Source: Leuctra nigra (lineage: Eukaryota; Arthropoda; Insecta; Plecoptera; Leuctridae). Taken from it: a stretch of DNA of 64,000 bases. The stretch lies in assembly GCA_934045905.1 (NCBI GenBank), contig OW203768.1, positions 18,924,770 through 18,988,769 on the forward strand, given 5' to 3'. The notes beneath the pieces are model-generated. The model was not told where the DNA came from. It saw nothing but the letters and a program-made list of their open reading frames with translations, and made no database searches. Shown piece after piece: positions 51,099 to 60,985 of this stretch. The translations under genes were made by a program, and so were the position numbers. Numbering within the stretch: the stretch's first letter is position 1; every line of letters starts with the position of its first letter.

Positions 51099-54000
51099 TT
51101 AAGGTCCACCAAGCTCATCCCAAAACAATACTCTCTCTTGTGGCCCAGGTACAAGATTTCCCCCCTTGATGAGGCTACAACATTTTCTGCGGAAAATTTG
51201 TGGATCTTTAATATTTCTTATTGCCAATGGTATTCTATTGTAAATTTTTATACCTTTATTGAAAACCGAATTTTCATAGAATTTAGAAGTAACTCTTGTT
51301 ATAGAAACATTCCTTCCTCCTCTAGTGTTGTGCTCGTGACCCTCCTCAATCCTCGAAACTTTACAAGATAGATAGTCTGGTCCTATGCCATTAACTATTT
51401 TATGCATGAGCACCAGCGTATTTAGGACTATTCTTTGTTTTACAGTTTGAAAAGCTAGAGCTTCACACATTTTAGTGATCGATGTGTATTTGTTTACCCA
51501 TAGAATGCTTCTTATCGCGATATTCTGTACTTTTTGCAATTTTTGTATTTCATTTTTATTTAATAAGAAAAGAACTGAGCTGCAATAATCTATATGCGGA
51601 GCTACTATAGATTTGTAAATTAAAATCTTTGAATTAAAAGATAGACAAGCATTTATTCTTCTAAATAAACCAACTTTCCGTGCTAATTTATTTAGAATGT
51701 GCTCAGCATGTTGCTTAAAACTTATATTTTGATCCAAAATCACACCAAGATACTTAAAGTTTTGTACAACTTCAACGCTTTCAGATTCTAACACTAGATC
51801 TAAGTCCTGGATTTGGTTATGATGTTTCCTTCTTTTGGCTTTAGAGCAGAATATCATTGCCTTCGTCTTTGACACATTTACTTTCATTTTATTTTTTCTT
51901 AACCAACCTTCCAACAGAGACAAATCTTCCTTCAATTGGAGAACAACCTCTTCCCAAACGCTCCCACTACAAACTAACAGGGCATCGTCTGCATACAAGA
52001 AAATTTTACAATATTTAAGGGCACTACCTATATCATTAATATATAATATGAAAAACAGCGGACCCAGAACTGAACCTTGGGGTACACCGAAATCATTTCT
52101 TGTTTTTGACGAAAAAGTGTTATTATATCTAACTCGCTGGTATCTCATGTCAAGGTACGATTTAATCCACTCCAAGACTATTCCTTTAAAGCCAAATCTT
52201 TCGAGTTTCATAGTGAGTATGCTTCGGTCAATAGTTTCGAAGGCTCTTTTCAAGTCTATGAATACAGACAGGGAGAATAGATTGGAGGCAAGATTAGATT
52301 TTATGCTTTCTACTACTAGCTGAATCGCTGTTTCACACCCATGGTCCTCTCTGAAACCCGACTGGGTTTCGATAATAATATTGTTCTCTTTAATGAAAGT
52401 GACAAGCTGGTCCTTTACTATAAACTCCAGGATTTTCTCAACTACTGACAACATATTTATGGGCCTGTAATTTTCTCCATCAATGGGTTTCATAGTTTTC
52501 GGAACAGGAACAATTATTACCCTTTTCAAAATATCTGGAACTAATCCATCTCTGAGCGATTTATTGACACAACTTGTTAGATATTTTCTAGTAGTGGGTA
52601 AAGATAGCTTCAGTATTTTGTCAGTGATTCCATCTTCTCCCGGGGAGGATGATTTCAAATGTTTAACTTTCTTGACAATCATCTCCATACTAACTTGTTC
52701 GAAATTATTCATTACATTATTATTTTCCGCAGTTACCGCATCATGAGGATAAAAATCACCAGTATTATCTACAATACTACTTGCTATTTCTGCTACACTA
52801 TCAATGAAATATGAATTAAACGTCTCTGCTATTTTATCATTTCCCCGTACTTTCTTGTTATTAAATAGCACCTCATCTTTTGGGTGCGGAGTCTTTCCTT
52901 GATACAATAATTTAAGAGTTCTCCACATGTCTTTGGGTGAAGCCCTATTTTCTTCTATCTTCCTATTATAGTAATCTAATTTCTTTTTCCTAATTAGAGA
53001 TACCACACTATTCCTCTCTCTTGTATACACATTCCACTTGTTACTATCATCACAACCTCTAGCCTCAGTAAGTGCAGCCTTACGCTTCTCTATAGCTAAC
53101 TTTACTTCTTTGTCGAACCATACATTACTACTGCTAATGTTTCGAACTCTAAACGTTTTTTCAGGCACAAATTCATCTATTACTTCCTTGATATTATTAA
53201 TAAGTTCATTATACATGTTATTGATGTCTTCCCCTGCCTCATTTTCTTTCCAGTCTTTTTCCTTGAGTGTATTCTGAAACAATGTTCTATCTACTGAGGT
53301 ATTTAACAATTGAGAATAGTTACGGTGAGTAACTGTTTTATATTTAGTTTCATATTTAGTACCCTGTGCTTCACCATAATTAATAATAATTACTCTATGA
53401 TCCGAAAATGAGGCGTCTGTAACTTCAACTGAGAAACTGTGTTTATCCTCATTATTAACAAGAACATAGTCTATTAGGGTTCTTGTCACTATTGTCTTAC
53501 CACTGTCTTTGCCCGTTAGCTTTGCGATACGTGTAAAGTCATCTACCATATTTAAAATTCCATTCTCCCCCAGCATTTCTTTCATTTTCCTTGAGTACTG
53601 AGTGCTCTTACTTAAATCTATATTAAAGTCTCCTACTACAACAATGCGACAATTTAAATCCAATAATAAATCTAATTTATTGTTTAGAGAACTGACAATA
53701 TCGGCCTTTCTCAATTTTGGTGAGGCATATATTACACACAAAACAATATCTGCTAGTGTACTAATAGCACCTCCTTTTACTAATCGAATAGTCAAAGCCC
53801 ACCAAGTCTTTCCTACTGTTTCATTTTCAATTATATGGAACCCAATGCTATCTGTAACATAGATAAGAACCCCTCCTGTTCTACGACAGATCGAATCACA
53901 TCTAATTATTCTATACCCACTTATATCTACCTCCCAATCATTTATTTCCTGGGTGAGGTGAGATTCTGTGATACAAACCACCTTAGGCCTCCTGGCAACA

Positions 54001-54161
54001 ATGTATTCTTCAACTTCTACAAATTTATTTAGTAAACTTTGGGCATTAAAATAAATAATATCACTACTATGCCTATTTCTTATCTTAGTTTTAAATCTAT
54101 TTCTGTTTCTGCTGCAGTCAAAAACACATGGGCTGGGCCTACTCTCCGTTAGTAGTTTTTT
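51099..54161 (-). CDS. LINE ORF2: APE endonuclease plus reverse transcriptase
   Basis: About 1,020 codons in one frame, stopping at 51099. Endonuclease motifs in order: NAQSLLNKF (about 54013-53987), CITESHL, GGVLIYV, VVVGDFNIDL, LIDYVLVN and DHRVII. The RT palm begins around ILKRVIIVPVPK and includes NYRPINMLSVVEKI, GFREDHGCETAI, GVPQGSVLGPLFF and FLYADDALLV (YADD at 51995-51984). The C-terminal part includes FKYLGVILDQNISFKQHAEHI. No ATG exists in this frame until 53585, which lies inside the endonuclease after GDFN; the frame is closed upstream by TGA at 54167-54165. The start given is the frameshift site from ORF1. No internal stop, so the enzyme may be functional. Confidence 0.9.
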   Translation of the reverse strand, partial: KKLLTESRPSPCVFDCSRNRNRFKTKIRNRHSSDIIYFNAQSLLNKFVEVEEYIVARRPKVVCITESHLTQEINDWEVDISGYRIIRCDSICRRTGGVLIYVTDSIGFHIIENETVGKTWWALTIRLVKGGAISTLADIVLCVIYASPKLRKADIVSSLNNKLDLLLDLNCRIVVVGDFNIDLSKSTQYSRKMKEMLGENGILNMVDDFTRIAKLTGKDSGKTIVTRTLIDYVLVNNEDKHSFSVEVTDASFSDHRVIIINYGEAQGTKYETKYKTVTHRNYSQLLNTSVDRTLFQNTLKEKDWKENEAGEDINNMYNELINNIKEVIDEFVPEKTFRVRNISSSNVWFDKEVKLAIEKRKAALTEARGCDDSNKWNVYTRERNSVVSLIRKKKLDYYNRKIEENRASPKDMWRTLKLLYQGKTPHPKDEVLFNNKKVRGNDKIAETFNSYFIDSVAEIASSIVDNTGDFYPHDAVTAENNNVMNNFEQVSMEMIVKKVKHLKSSSPGEDGITDKILKLSLPTTRKYLTSCVNKSLRDGLVPDILKRVIIVPVPKTMKPIDGENYRPINMLSVVEKILEFIVKDQLVTFIKENNIIIETQSGFREDHGCETAIQLVVESIKSNLASNLFSLSVFIDLKRAFETIDRSILTMKLERFGFKGIVLEWIKSYLDMRYQRVRYNNTFSSKTRNDFGVPQGSVLGPLFFILYINDIGSALKYCKIFLYADDALLVCSGSVWEEVVLQLKEDLSLLEGWLRKNKMKVNVSKTKAMIFCSKAKRRKHHNQIQDLDLVLESESVEVVQNFKYLGVILDQNISFKQHAEHILNKLARKVGLFRRINACLSFNSKILIYKSIVAPHIDYCSSVLFLLNKNEIQKLQKVQNIAIRSILWVNKYTSITKMCEALAFQTVKQRIVLNTLVLMHKIVNGIGPDYLSCKVSRIEEGHEHNTRGGRNVSITRVTSKFYENSVFNKGIKIYNRIPLAIRNIKDPQIFRRKCCSLIKGGNLVPGPQERVLFWDELGGP

Positions 54162-54634
54162 ACTTCATTCTCCCTTGCCCCTATCACCAGCAGCTTCCTG
54201 CTCCATGCTTCTAATATGTTACCAAAAACATCATATCCCTTTGTGTTTAGGTGAAGTCCTTGTTTACCTATACAGTCCTGCGTAACCCAACCATTGGGAT
54301 CCAGAAAGGACAGGCCTTCATCCTTTGCTACAGCTTCAATAGCATCATTGAATCTGTTTATGACACTTTGTGGAACATCATTTCTATATATAATGCCGCA
54401 TAATCCAATATGTGGGACCTTCTCGTTGTACACAGACCTAATTTCAGCAATCATCTCTCTCAGTTCTTCAAACACATTGCGATTACTGACCCACCCTCGG
54501 ACACTGTTAGTACCTACATGTACCATAAGCACCTCATCATTTTTTACCATCCTTGGGTTGATGTCACGCTTCATAACGGCCCCAAGTTGATCCACCCGGA
54601 GACCCGGGAAGCAGTTTACTTCAAAACGATATTT
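54149..54634 (-). CDS. LINE ORF1, SGNH/esterase-type domain (5' part missing)
   Basis: The frame is open from 54634 to the TAA at 54151-54149. It reads NCFPGLRVDQLGAVMKRDI, then VHVGTNSVRG (the GTN block of SGNH esterases) and GLHLNTKGYDVFGNILEAW (the catalytic His region). This domain is known from ORF1 of CR1/L2-type LINEs. The upstream GDS block is not intact: the preceding codons shift frame near 54635 and end at a TGA. The frame ends RENEVKNY-stop, overlapping ORF2 at an A AAA AAC heptamer. It is not a host esterase gene. Confidence 0.8.
   Translation of the reverse strand, partial: KYRFEVNCFPGLRVDQLGAVMKRDINPRMVKNDEVLMVHVGTNSVRGWVSNRNVFEELREMIAEIRSVYNEKVPHIGLCGIIYRNDVPQSVINRFNDAIEAVAKDEGLSFLDPNGWVTQDCIGKQGLHLNTKGYDVFGNILEAWSRKLLVIGARENEVKNY
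54155..54161 (-). promoter_or_regulatory. Candidate -1 ribosomal frameshift heptamer A AAA AAC
   Basis: In ORF1 frame the codons are GTA AAA AAC TAC TAA, so A AAA AAC is in the X XXY YYZ register. A -1 slip gives CTA CTA ACG GAG and enters ORF2 directly. The ORF2 frame is closed by TGA only three bases upstream of the heptamer, and the ORF1 TAA lies three bases downstream. The following CTACT/AGTAG pair could form a short stem. Confidence 0.7.
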
Positions 54635-55401
54635 TCACTTTCCATTACGTATTTGATGTTATCGTACCTTTCAATAATATGATCAGTATTGCAGTACAGC
54701 CCTTCAATTGATTATTTTAATGTTCAACATTTAGACAACATTATTATCATTGGTGAATTATAAGCCTTGCCTTTGTTCAGTATTGGCGGGATATTTGAAA
54801 TATGCAGTTTGTAACTTTTCTACTGAGGTAAATATTCAAGCCAAGTCCTTCAAACCGTTGAAAATTATTTGCAACACATTTATTTTACAGGTACTAAAAA
54901 AAAAAAAAAAAAAATCCGGAAAAATAACCCAGGAAAATTTTACGACACATCTCTATAATGTAAAGGAACTTGAAAAGACAATGGGGGCGTGAGGGGATGG
55001 CCCCCCAGCGAAATGCGGGTCCGGGGCGCACATCCCCGGAAATTTTTGAATTTCAGGCATGTGAATTTGACCTGTATTTCTACGCGATTTTAACACTTTC
55101 TCAACATATTTTTATCTTGACATATAAATGTACAAGAACATAGGAATTGAATCATATGGGGGAAATCCCCCCCCCCCCCTTCCTACGTGCCTGGCAACAT
55201 CAGAGTTTTTTTATTATAAGCATCATGCATGTATCTTCCTACAAAATACAAGTGAGAGCATAATAAACAAGATATTTAAAGTTGTACAAAATCAATCAAA
55301 AGATTAATAAATATTCCTAAAGATAATGCCGCAATATGCCAAGATACCTAAATCAAGGTAGGAAGATACCTACATGCATGATGCATAAACTTAAGACCTT
55401 G

Positions 55402-55545
55402 GGTTGGCAGCATTGACTGTCATGTCATTGTTGAACTCTGCCTCCTTGTTCCCTACATTTTTTGTCTACCTTTAGAAAAATCACTGGTACCTATTTCCAG
55501 TAACTGCTGTTTAAAATCATTAAAATGCAATAAGGCTAATAAAAG
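55402..55545 (+). other. Probable untranslated first exon of the Cul1 duplicate
   Basis: GGTTGGCAGCATTGACT and CTCCTTGTTCCCTACATTTT match the Cul1 leader at 32309-32375, and the block ends at an AAAAG|GTAAGC donor. The start is approximate. Its presence shows that the duplication included the promoter-proximal region. Confidence 0.55.
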
Positions 55546-56461
55546 GTAAGCGGGCATGCAATTTGTTTCATGTAAAGTCACTGAAGGAAACTTTTCTATC
55601 ATAATCAGCTTAAGTCCATGTGAACCATTAAACCAGCTAGTACCTACCCTACTTGATCAAACTAGGAGGTAGGGAATGTTGCCAAACCACCTCTAAATCA
55701 AGGATGAAAATGTTGAATCCTTGCCTCAAGTCAGCTACACAAACAAGTTCCTGAATCGCCGCTGTGATCGGTTAGCTCATCTGGGCTCATGCTATTTTAG
55801 CAAAATAGCTCCACATGCTATTATAAGTATTTTAACTCTCTTAATTAATGGGAGCAGAGCCTGCGAAGTGTGAACTGGGCATGCACACCACATGCTTCTG
55901 GGAATCCTCAGCATGGTATAATTTTAACCTGGGTCCTATGTGGTATGGATGAAAACAATTAGAGGGAGGTACTAGTAGGTCTACCTGTCAGCTGTCTTCT
56001 GTTCATTATAATTATAAAGAGTTATTAATAGTGTTATATAGTTAATAGTGTTATTTTATTTGTCCGGCCATCGCTAACCTTGTACTCCTTTACCGACATT
56101 GTCGGCATGCCGGCAAGTTTGAAAATACATAAATGCAGTTTACTTCTTCTCGGGAAGGGAAAGGGAGGGAAATTAGGCGTTTGATTATTTCGAATATTAT
56201 TTTATATTTGTAATATAGGGGGGCAAGTCCCCCACACCCCCCTTTAATCCGTGGCAATAAGTTTACATGCATTGCACTCCCACCCTTGCAGAAATGCTGA
56301 CGGCGTCCATGATACAAAGTTGCTTTTTCAACTCTTTCTGGATTAGGCAATCAATCCCCAAACTTCAAATCACAGCTACATGGCTTATTTTAACAAATAC
56401 ATACCTAATAAATCACAATCAAACACGGCCAAACTTCCTGTAACATTATGTGTAGGTACCT

Positions 56462-56696
56462 ACACTCAATAATTTATAAAACGGTATTTGAACGAAACGG
56501 ATTGGCTTCTGGTCAGGTTCATTGACAATTGACAACAAAAAATTAAAAATGTACCAAGGGATAACCCTAAGTTTGTCTCTTATCTAATCACGATTAATAT
56601 TTCAAGTAATTTGGTCTACCCATTTCGTCTCCAATCGTATCGCAAAAAGTGTCTACAAAAAGCAGCAAAATCGCTCGCGCTTGCAGCACCTTAAAG
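56462..56696. repeat. Partial MITE of the GGTGGTGCAAGCGC family
   Basis: AACGGTATTTGAACGAAACGG matches the doubly nested element at 38506, and CGCTCGCGCTTGCAGCACCTTAA at its end matches the family terminus. It ends just upstream of the duplicate's first coding exon. Confidence 0.5.
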
Positions 56697-56750
56697 AGAT
56701 TTTGTTTCTATCCTACAGTATCTTCGCAGCACAAACGTCGGAGTGCGAAG

Positions 56751-59700
56751 ATGTCGTCCCGCAAGAGGAAACGCGAGAATTCTCCAGAATTGTTAAAACT
56801 TGTCGATGTTAATGAAATATGGGATGATTTAAAATGCGGCATCGATCATGTTTATAATGGGCAGAGTATGTCTAACCCCAGATACATGGAATTGTATACA
56901 CACATATACAACTACTGTACTTGCGTCATTCATCAACCCACCAAATGGGCAACTGCGAAAAGGAATAAGCATAATAAAGTTTTGAAAGGAGGGGGGGCTA
57001 AGTTCTCAGGGTTTGAGATCTACAAACGACTCCGAGACTGGCTGCGAAGCTATCTCAATGGAATTATAAAGGTGAGTCAAAATTTTCCAGTGATTTTTTT
57101 TAATGGGCTTACCAAATTTTGTGTAGTTGCCTAGAGCCTGTATTTTGAAGAGAGTTGCCATCTAGGCATCTCAGTCAATGGAATCGCTGAATTGCTTAGT
57201 TTCTTGGACACCGCCAAATGTCAGAATATAATTGTTGCTGAAGTTTGATCTTTGTTTCAGCTTTTTGTAGAGTAGGTAGGTACCTACCTAATGTTCTGTT
57301 CATAATAATTCTTATTTAATTTTGTGTAATGTCCTCTTCTTTATTTTGTTGTAATGGATAAAACTTGGCATCCACTTATACGGTGGCCTATCTGTTCAAA
57401 ATATAGGTTCTCTATAGTTGACTATTTATTTTATCTACCCAATCCACTACAATCTCAGTCTTAGGTCAGAATTCCATGCTCCGTCACCGTCCATCACCGT
57501 CCGACTAAAACGACAGAATGCGATCACGTGACCCGTCTCGACCAATCAGAGCCATCCCCAAAAATCTCGGACGGCGACGGATTGGTCGAGACGGGTCACG
57601 TGATTGCATTCTGTCGTTTTCGTCGGACGGTGACGGAGCATGGAAATCCACCTTTACACTATCTGTCACTAATCCTATTTCCTATTTTATATGGTTCACA
57701 AAAATAAAGGGAACTTCATGATCTACATAGGTAGGTAAACCTACCTACCTATTTAAATTTTACACTGGTGCATTTTTGGTGTAAATGGTTTAGCTTACCC
57801 GGGTAATCTTCTTGTGGGATGTCTTCAATCTACCAATGTATGGACATGGTGTATCTCTCTCTCCCCATTACCCGGGTACATTTTTAAAACCCAGCTACCT
57901 ATCAAAAAAAAAGCAAATGTTTATTTGCAAGTTATTGTCTTGCATAATCTGCCACCTATTCACCACTGCATTGTTTAGAGTTAGGTAAACTGAATTTTAT
58001 ATTCATATTTTTCATATCTTAGCAATCCAATATGGGATGTCTTCAACCTACCAATGTATGGACATGGTGTATCTCTCCCAAGGATACGGATTGGGCGGCA
58101 GATAAAGAGAAATATTTTTTAAAAGACTTAAAACATTTTTAGAGTTTTATTACTCGGGTAGGTAATTCAAGTGGGTACCCGGGTACAAAACATTACCCGA
58201 ATCTGACCTCTACTACATAGGTAAAAACATTGGGTACTTAATTTAATAAACCTGCTCTGTGCATGTAACATTTCTTTTAGGACAATGAATGAATAGTGGT
58301 TGTGACAGTAAACATGTTTGCTGTCTTTTGTTTTTCAGTACGGCGTTGATCTGAAGGATGAAGACATGTTACAGTTTTGGTCTCATCAATGGGAGGAGTA
58401 TCAATTCAGTTCGAAGGTACTCAACGTCATCTGTGCGTACTTAAACCGCAATTGGGTGAAGCGGGAGTGCAGCGAGGGCCAGAAAGGCATCTTCGAAATA
58501 TACAAGCTCGCATTAGTGACTTTTAGAGGCAAAATCTTTCCGAAATTGAATGGCCAGGTGAGCCATCACTCATTTTTAAATACGTTTAATGTAACTTGGG
58601 ACCCTTACCTAATATCGTGAAATGTTGGTGCTGCGATGGTGCTGAGTTCAAGGTCGGTGCTACTACGGGTTATTAAGATAGGTAGCACCGTGCTAACTAG
58701 CACCGTCCTACCATTTCGCGATATTAAGTAAGGGTCCAGGGGCCAGATTCACAAAAAGTATTATCTCCTAATACGTACTATCTTTGGTATTATCTTTCAT
58801 TTAACATGGTGTTTTTGGTATTAAATCAAAAGATAATACGTATTAGCAGATAAAACCTTTTGTGAATCCAGCCCCAGTGTCCTAAATAGCAAGTTTTAAT
58901 ACATCATTGCCATCATGGAATGATGTGTTATACTGATATCAGATATAGCCTGTAGGTATGCATTACTACAACTGCAAATTAAAAGGCTCAACCACCAAAA
59001 GGCCTTGAACTAGGGGTGGGCAAAGCTGTAGGTAGACACACCCTCTCAAAAGTTATGTTTTCACATTTAAGCTTTTGAAGACTACAATAATGCTGAGAGT
59101 GTTCATAACCTCTCCCCTACGCTCCCACTTGCAAGAGGATCTGTCATGTACTTGAGAGCAGGGTGCGAATTGTTGGGGGGATGGGGGAGATTTCCCCCCC
59201 TTTGGTTTTCTCATCCCTGGCTCTGTTTCCCAATAAAGCATCCCAGGGGGGGATAGATTATATAGATTATAAATAGATTATATAAATATATATAAATATA
59301 TATAAATAGATATAAATAGATTATAGATTATAATAGATATAGATAGATTATAAAAAAAATTGTCACAAAACAACTAACTGTCAAATTGCCTTAGTAGCAA
59401 ATAGCTGTATTTGATAAGATTTATTAATTCCAAGATTTATTTTGCTTGCCCACCACTTCTGATTTCCCTTTTAAATTAAAAGCAAATCCTCTTTTATAAT
59501 GAAATTTGTCGTGATGACATCACGACATATGGCAAAAAATAGTGTACAAATCGCTTAGAAATGCACCAAATCTAATCTTGAAATTCAAAATTTCCCGGGG
59601 CTATGCGCCCCGGACCCGCATGGTACTGGGCTCCCCCCAGGGTACCTATTCTATATCTTTTTTTGATCTCGTCTCGGCCGCCTTCGTTTCACTGCCATTA

Positions 59701-60985
59701 AGATAGCATTAAGCCGAGACGAAGGCGGCCGCGACGGTATCAAAACGAGATATAGAATAGGGCCCCTGGCCCCCATTGTGTTCGTGGGAATCGTATTTTT
59801 CGCCTTTGCTATATTTCCCAACATACTTGGAATTTTAATTTTTCCTATCCCCCCTCTGAAAATTGAACAATTCGCACCCTGCTTGAGAGTTTATCTTAAT
59901 ACTTATATTTGTTTTTGGAATTGTCGGTGTGTTTGACACAATGTTTTGAGTAGGTATTACCCCACCGACGGCTGCCACCTTATCGCGGTGGTGGGGTTTG
60001 TGTTGGCCAATGATCCATTGCAGCTACGCCGGCGAGCGTATGCTCATGTGTAAGGGCTACCCATGCCGGACAGATAAGTGGTGAGGTCCAGACAAAGAGC
60101 AGCCAGGGTCGACCTAGCCATGCCCTCCCGTGAATTAACGGTCTCGTCGGGCCGGCCTTTCCCCCTCGAGATGGTGATCCCCCTGAAATCGGGTCCCGCC
60201 GGCCCGAATCCTCACGCCCTCCCGGTCCGTCCCCATTCCGCCCTGGCCATCCCACCAGTGCTGGACTCCCCCGAATCGGGCCCGTTAGGTCGTCCCCTCC
60301 CCATATCCTCCACTTTAATCAACAAAGTTAAAAAGTAAAAATTAATGTGCGCAATATAACCTCGTCGTTGACGCGCCGTTAAAACATATTAATCTAATCT
60401 AATCTGAGTAGGTATTACAAAAATCAGTGCACTCTTCAGGATTAAACGTGTAACTCTTGATGTTATTTGTATAAACGGGTGAATGTTCCAGCCCTACCTT
60501 GAACCACTGACATTTAGATTTGTACTCAAATGTGCATATCACTTGCAAATATTGTCAATGAATTTTTAATAACTCGCTCGAAACTAAAATATTCCCCTTT
60601 TTGCCGCTCGCTTCACATTGTTTTAGGTAAAAGGAATTTATTATGCCTATCCATATTATGTTGTGCATCTAAAACCATTTTGCACAATGTAAGTACCTCA
60701 CTGAGACATTTAACAATACTTTGCGCAACACAGGTGACGGGCGCCATGCTGAAGATAATCGAGCGCGAGCGCAACGGAGTTATGATCAACACGCGGCTGT
60801 TGAGCAACATTGTCAAATGCTTCGTGGAGCTGGGGCTCATTGTGGAGGAACCGGGGGCCGAGGGGCAGAGCCTTTGCATCTACAAAGACTCGTTTGAGAA
60901 TGCATTCCTCGAGGAAACCGAGCGATTCTACACAATGGAGAGAGCCGTGATCTTGCCATATTCCGTAAACGAGTACATGACAAAG
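56751..60985 (+). CDS. Cullin-1-like duplicate, first three coding exons (partial)
   Basis: Exons 56751-57071 (107 codons), 58339-58557 (73 codons) and 60734-60985 (84 codons) correspond one-to-one, in the same phases, to the first three coding exons of Cul1; exon 2 has the same length. Conserved segments include [13 protein letters not shown] (the Skp1-contacting helix in CUL1), [35 protein letters not shown] and [19 protein letters not shown]. The N-terminus differs ([15 protein letters not shown]) and many surface positions are changed. Frames and GT-AG sites are intact, so this is not an obvious pseudogene in the part seen. No fourth exon is recognisable between 60986 and 64000. The Rbx1-binding and neddylated C-terminus is therefore outside the window or lost. 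Confidence 0.88.
57472..57656. repeat. Foldback MITE (duplicate intron 1)
   Basis: CCATGCTCCGTCACCGTCC and GGACGGTGACGGAGCATGG are inverted, and the arms continue through ACGACAGAATGCGATCACGT and GACCCGTCTCGACCAATC. The right edge reads AAATCCACCTTTA, matching the AAGGTGGATT end class at 41625. Confidence 0.8.
57815..58077 (+). repeat. Direct repeat pair of 45 bp
   Basis: TGGGATGTCTTCAA(T/C)CTAC followed by CAATGTATGGACATGGTGTA occurs at 57815-57859 and 58033-58077 with one mismatch. Several CCCGGGTA strings lie around it. Possibly the subterminal part of a transposon; not classified. Confidence 0.75.
58598..58738. repeat. Foldback element (duplicate intron 2)
   Basis: GGGACCCTTACCTAATATCG and CGATATTAAGTAAGGGTCC bound it, with GGTGCTG/GCACCG pairs inside. 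It directly abuts the next foldback. Confidence 0.7.
58739..58875. repeat. Foldback MITE, GGGGCTGGATTCAC family
   Basis: GGGGCCAGATTCACAAAA at the left, TTTTGTGAATCCAGCCCC at the right, with ACATGGTGTTTTTGGTATTA inside. Same family as 33549-33669 in Cul1 intron 1. Confidence 0.75.
59159..59881. mobile_element. hAT-type element, 8-bp TSD CTTGAGAG, with nested foldback
   Basis: CAGGGTGCGAATTGTT and AACAATTCGCACCCTG are perfect inverted ends. CTTGAGAG is duplicated at 59151-59158 and 59882-59889. The GC-rich module (CCCGGGGC...GCGCCCCGGACCCGCA) lies at about 59594-59637. A foldback at about 59641-59765 (ATTCTATATCT/AGATATAGAAT outer, CTCGTCTCGGC inner) is nested in it. No transposase. Confidence 0.88.
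59961..60404 (+). mobile_element. Short non-LTR retroelement with 14-bp TSD and (TAATC)n tail
   Basis: TGAGTAGGTATTAC is duplicated exactly at 59947-59960 and 60405-60418. The 3' end is (TAATC)n, the 5' end CCCCACCGACGGCTGCC. The 444-bp body is GC-rich, unlike its surroundings, with no LINE protein readable in either strand. It behaves like a SINE or an internally deleted LINE mobilised by target-primed reverse transcription. Confidence 0.78.

Larger units (their letters stand above)
50798..54700 (-). mobile_element. CR1/L2-type non-LTR retrotransposon, nearly complete
   Basis: Minus-strand element with an esterase-type ORF1, an endonuclease/RT ORF2, a 0.3-kb 3' UTR and a (TAC)n microsatellite 3' end (GTAGTAGTAG at about 50798-50813 on plus). 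Esterase ORF1 plus APE endonuclease plus RT plus microsatellite tail is characteristic of the CR1/L2 group. The 5' end is damaged: ORF1 lacks its first part and the frame is disrupted near 54635. The exact 5' border is not visible. Confidence 0.88.
50653..55193. mobile_element. hAT-type element interrupted by a LINE, 8-bp TSD GCAACATC
   Basis: CAGGCATGTAGGAA at the left and TTCCTACGTGCCTG at the right; GCAACATC is duplicated at 50645-50652 and 55194-55201. C/G homopolymers (G-run about 50679-50690, C-run about 55167-55179) and the AGAGATGT/ACATCTCT pair extend the symmetry. The right part holds the GGCCCCCCAGC...TGCGGGTCCGGGGCGC module. Removing the LINE (about 50.8-54.7 kb) leaves a non-autonomous element of roughly 0.6 kb. 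Confidence 0.82.

Noticed and set aside
54149..54595. Stand-alone SGNH esterase gene
   Set aside because: It directly precedes a LINE ORF2 on the same strand and has the ORF1 esterase layout of CR1/L2 elements; no host exon structure is present.
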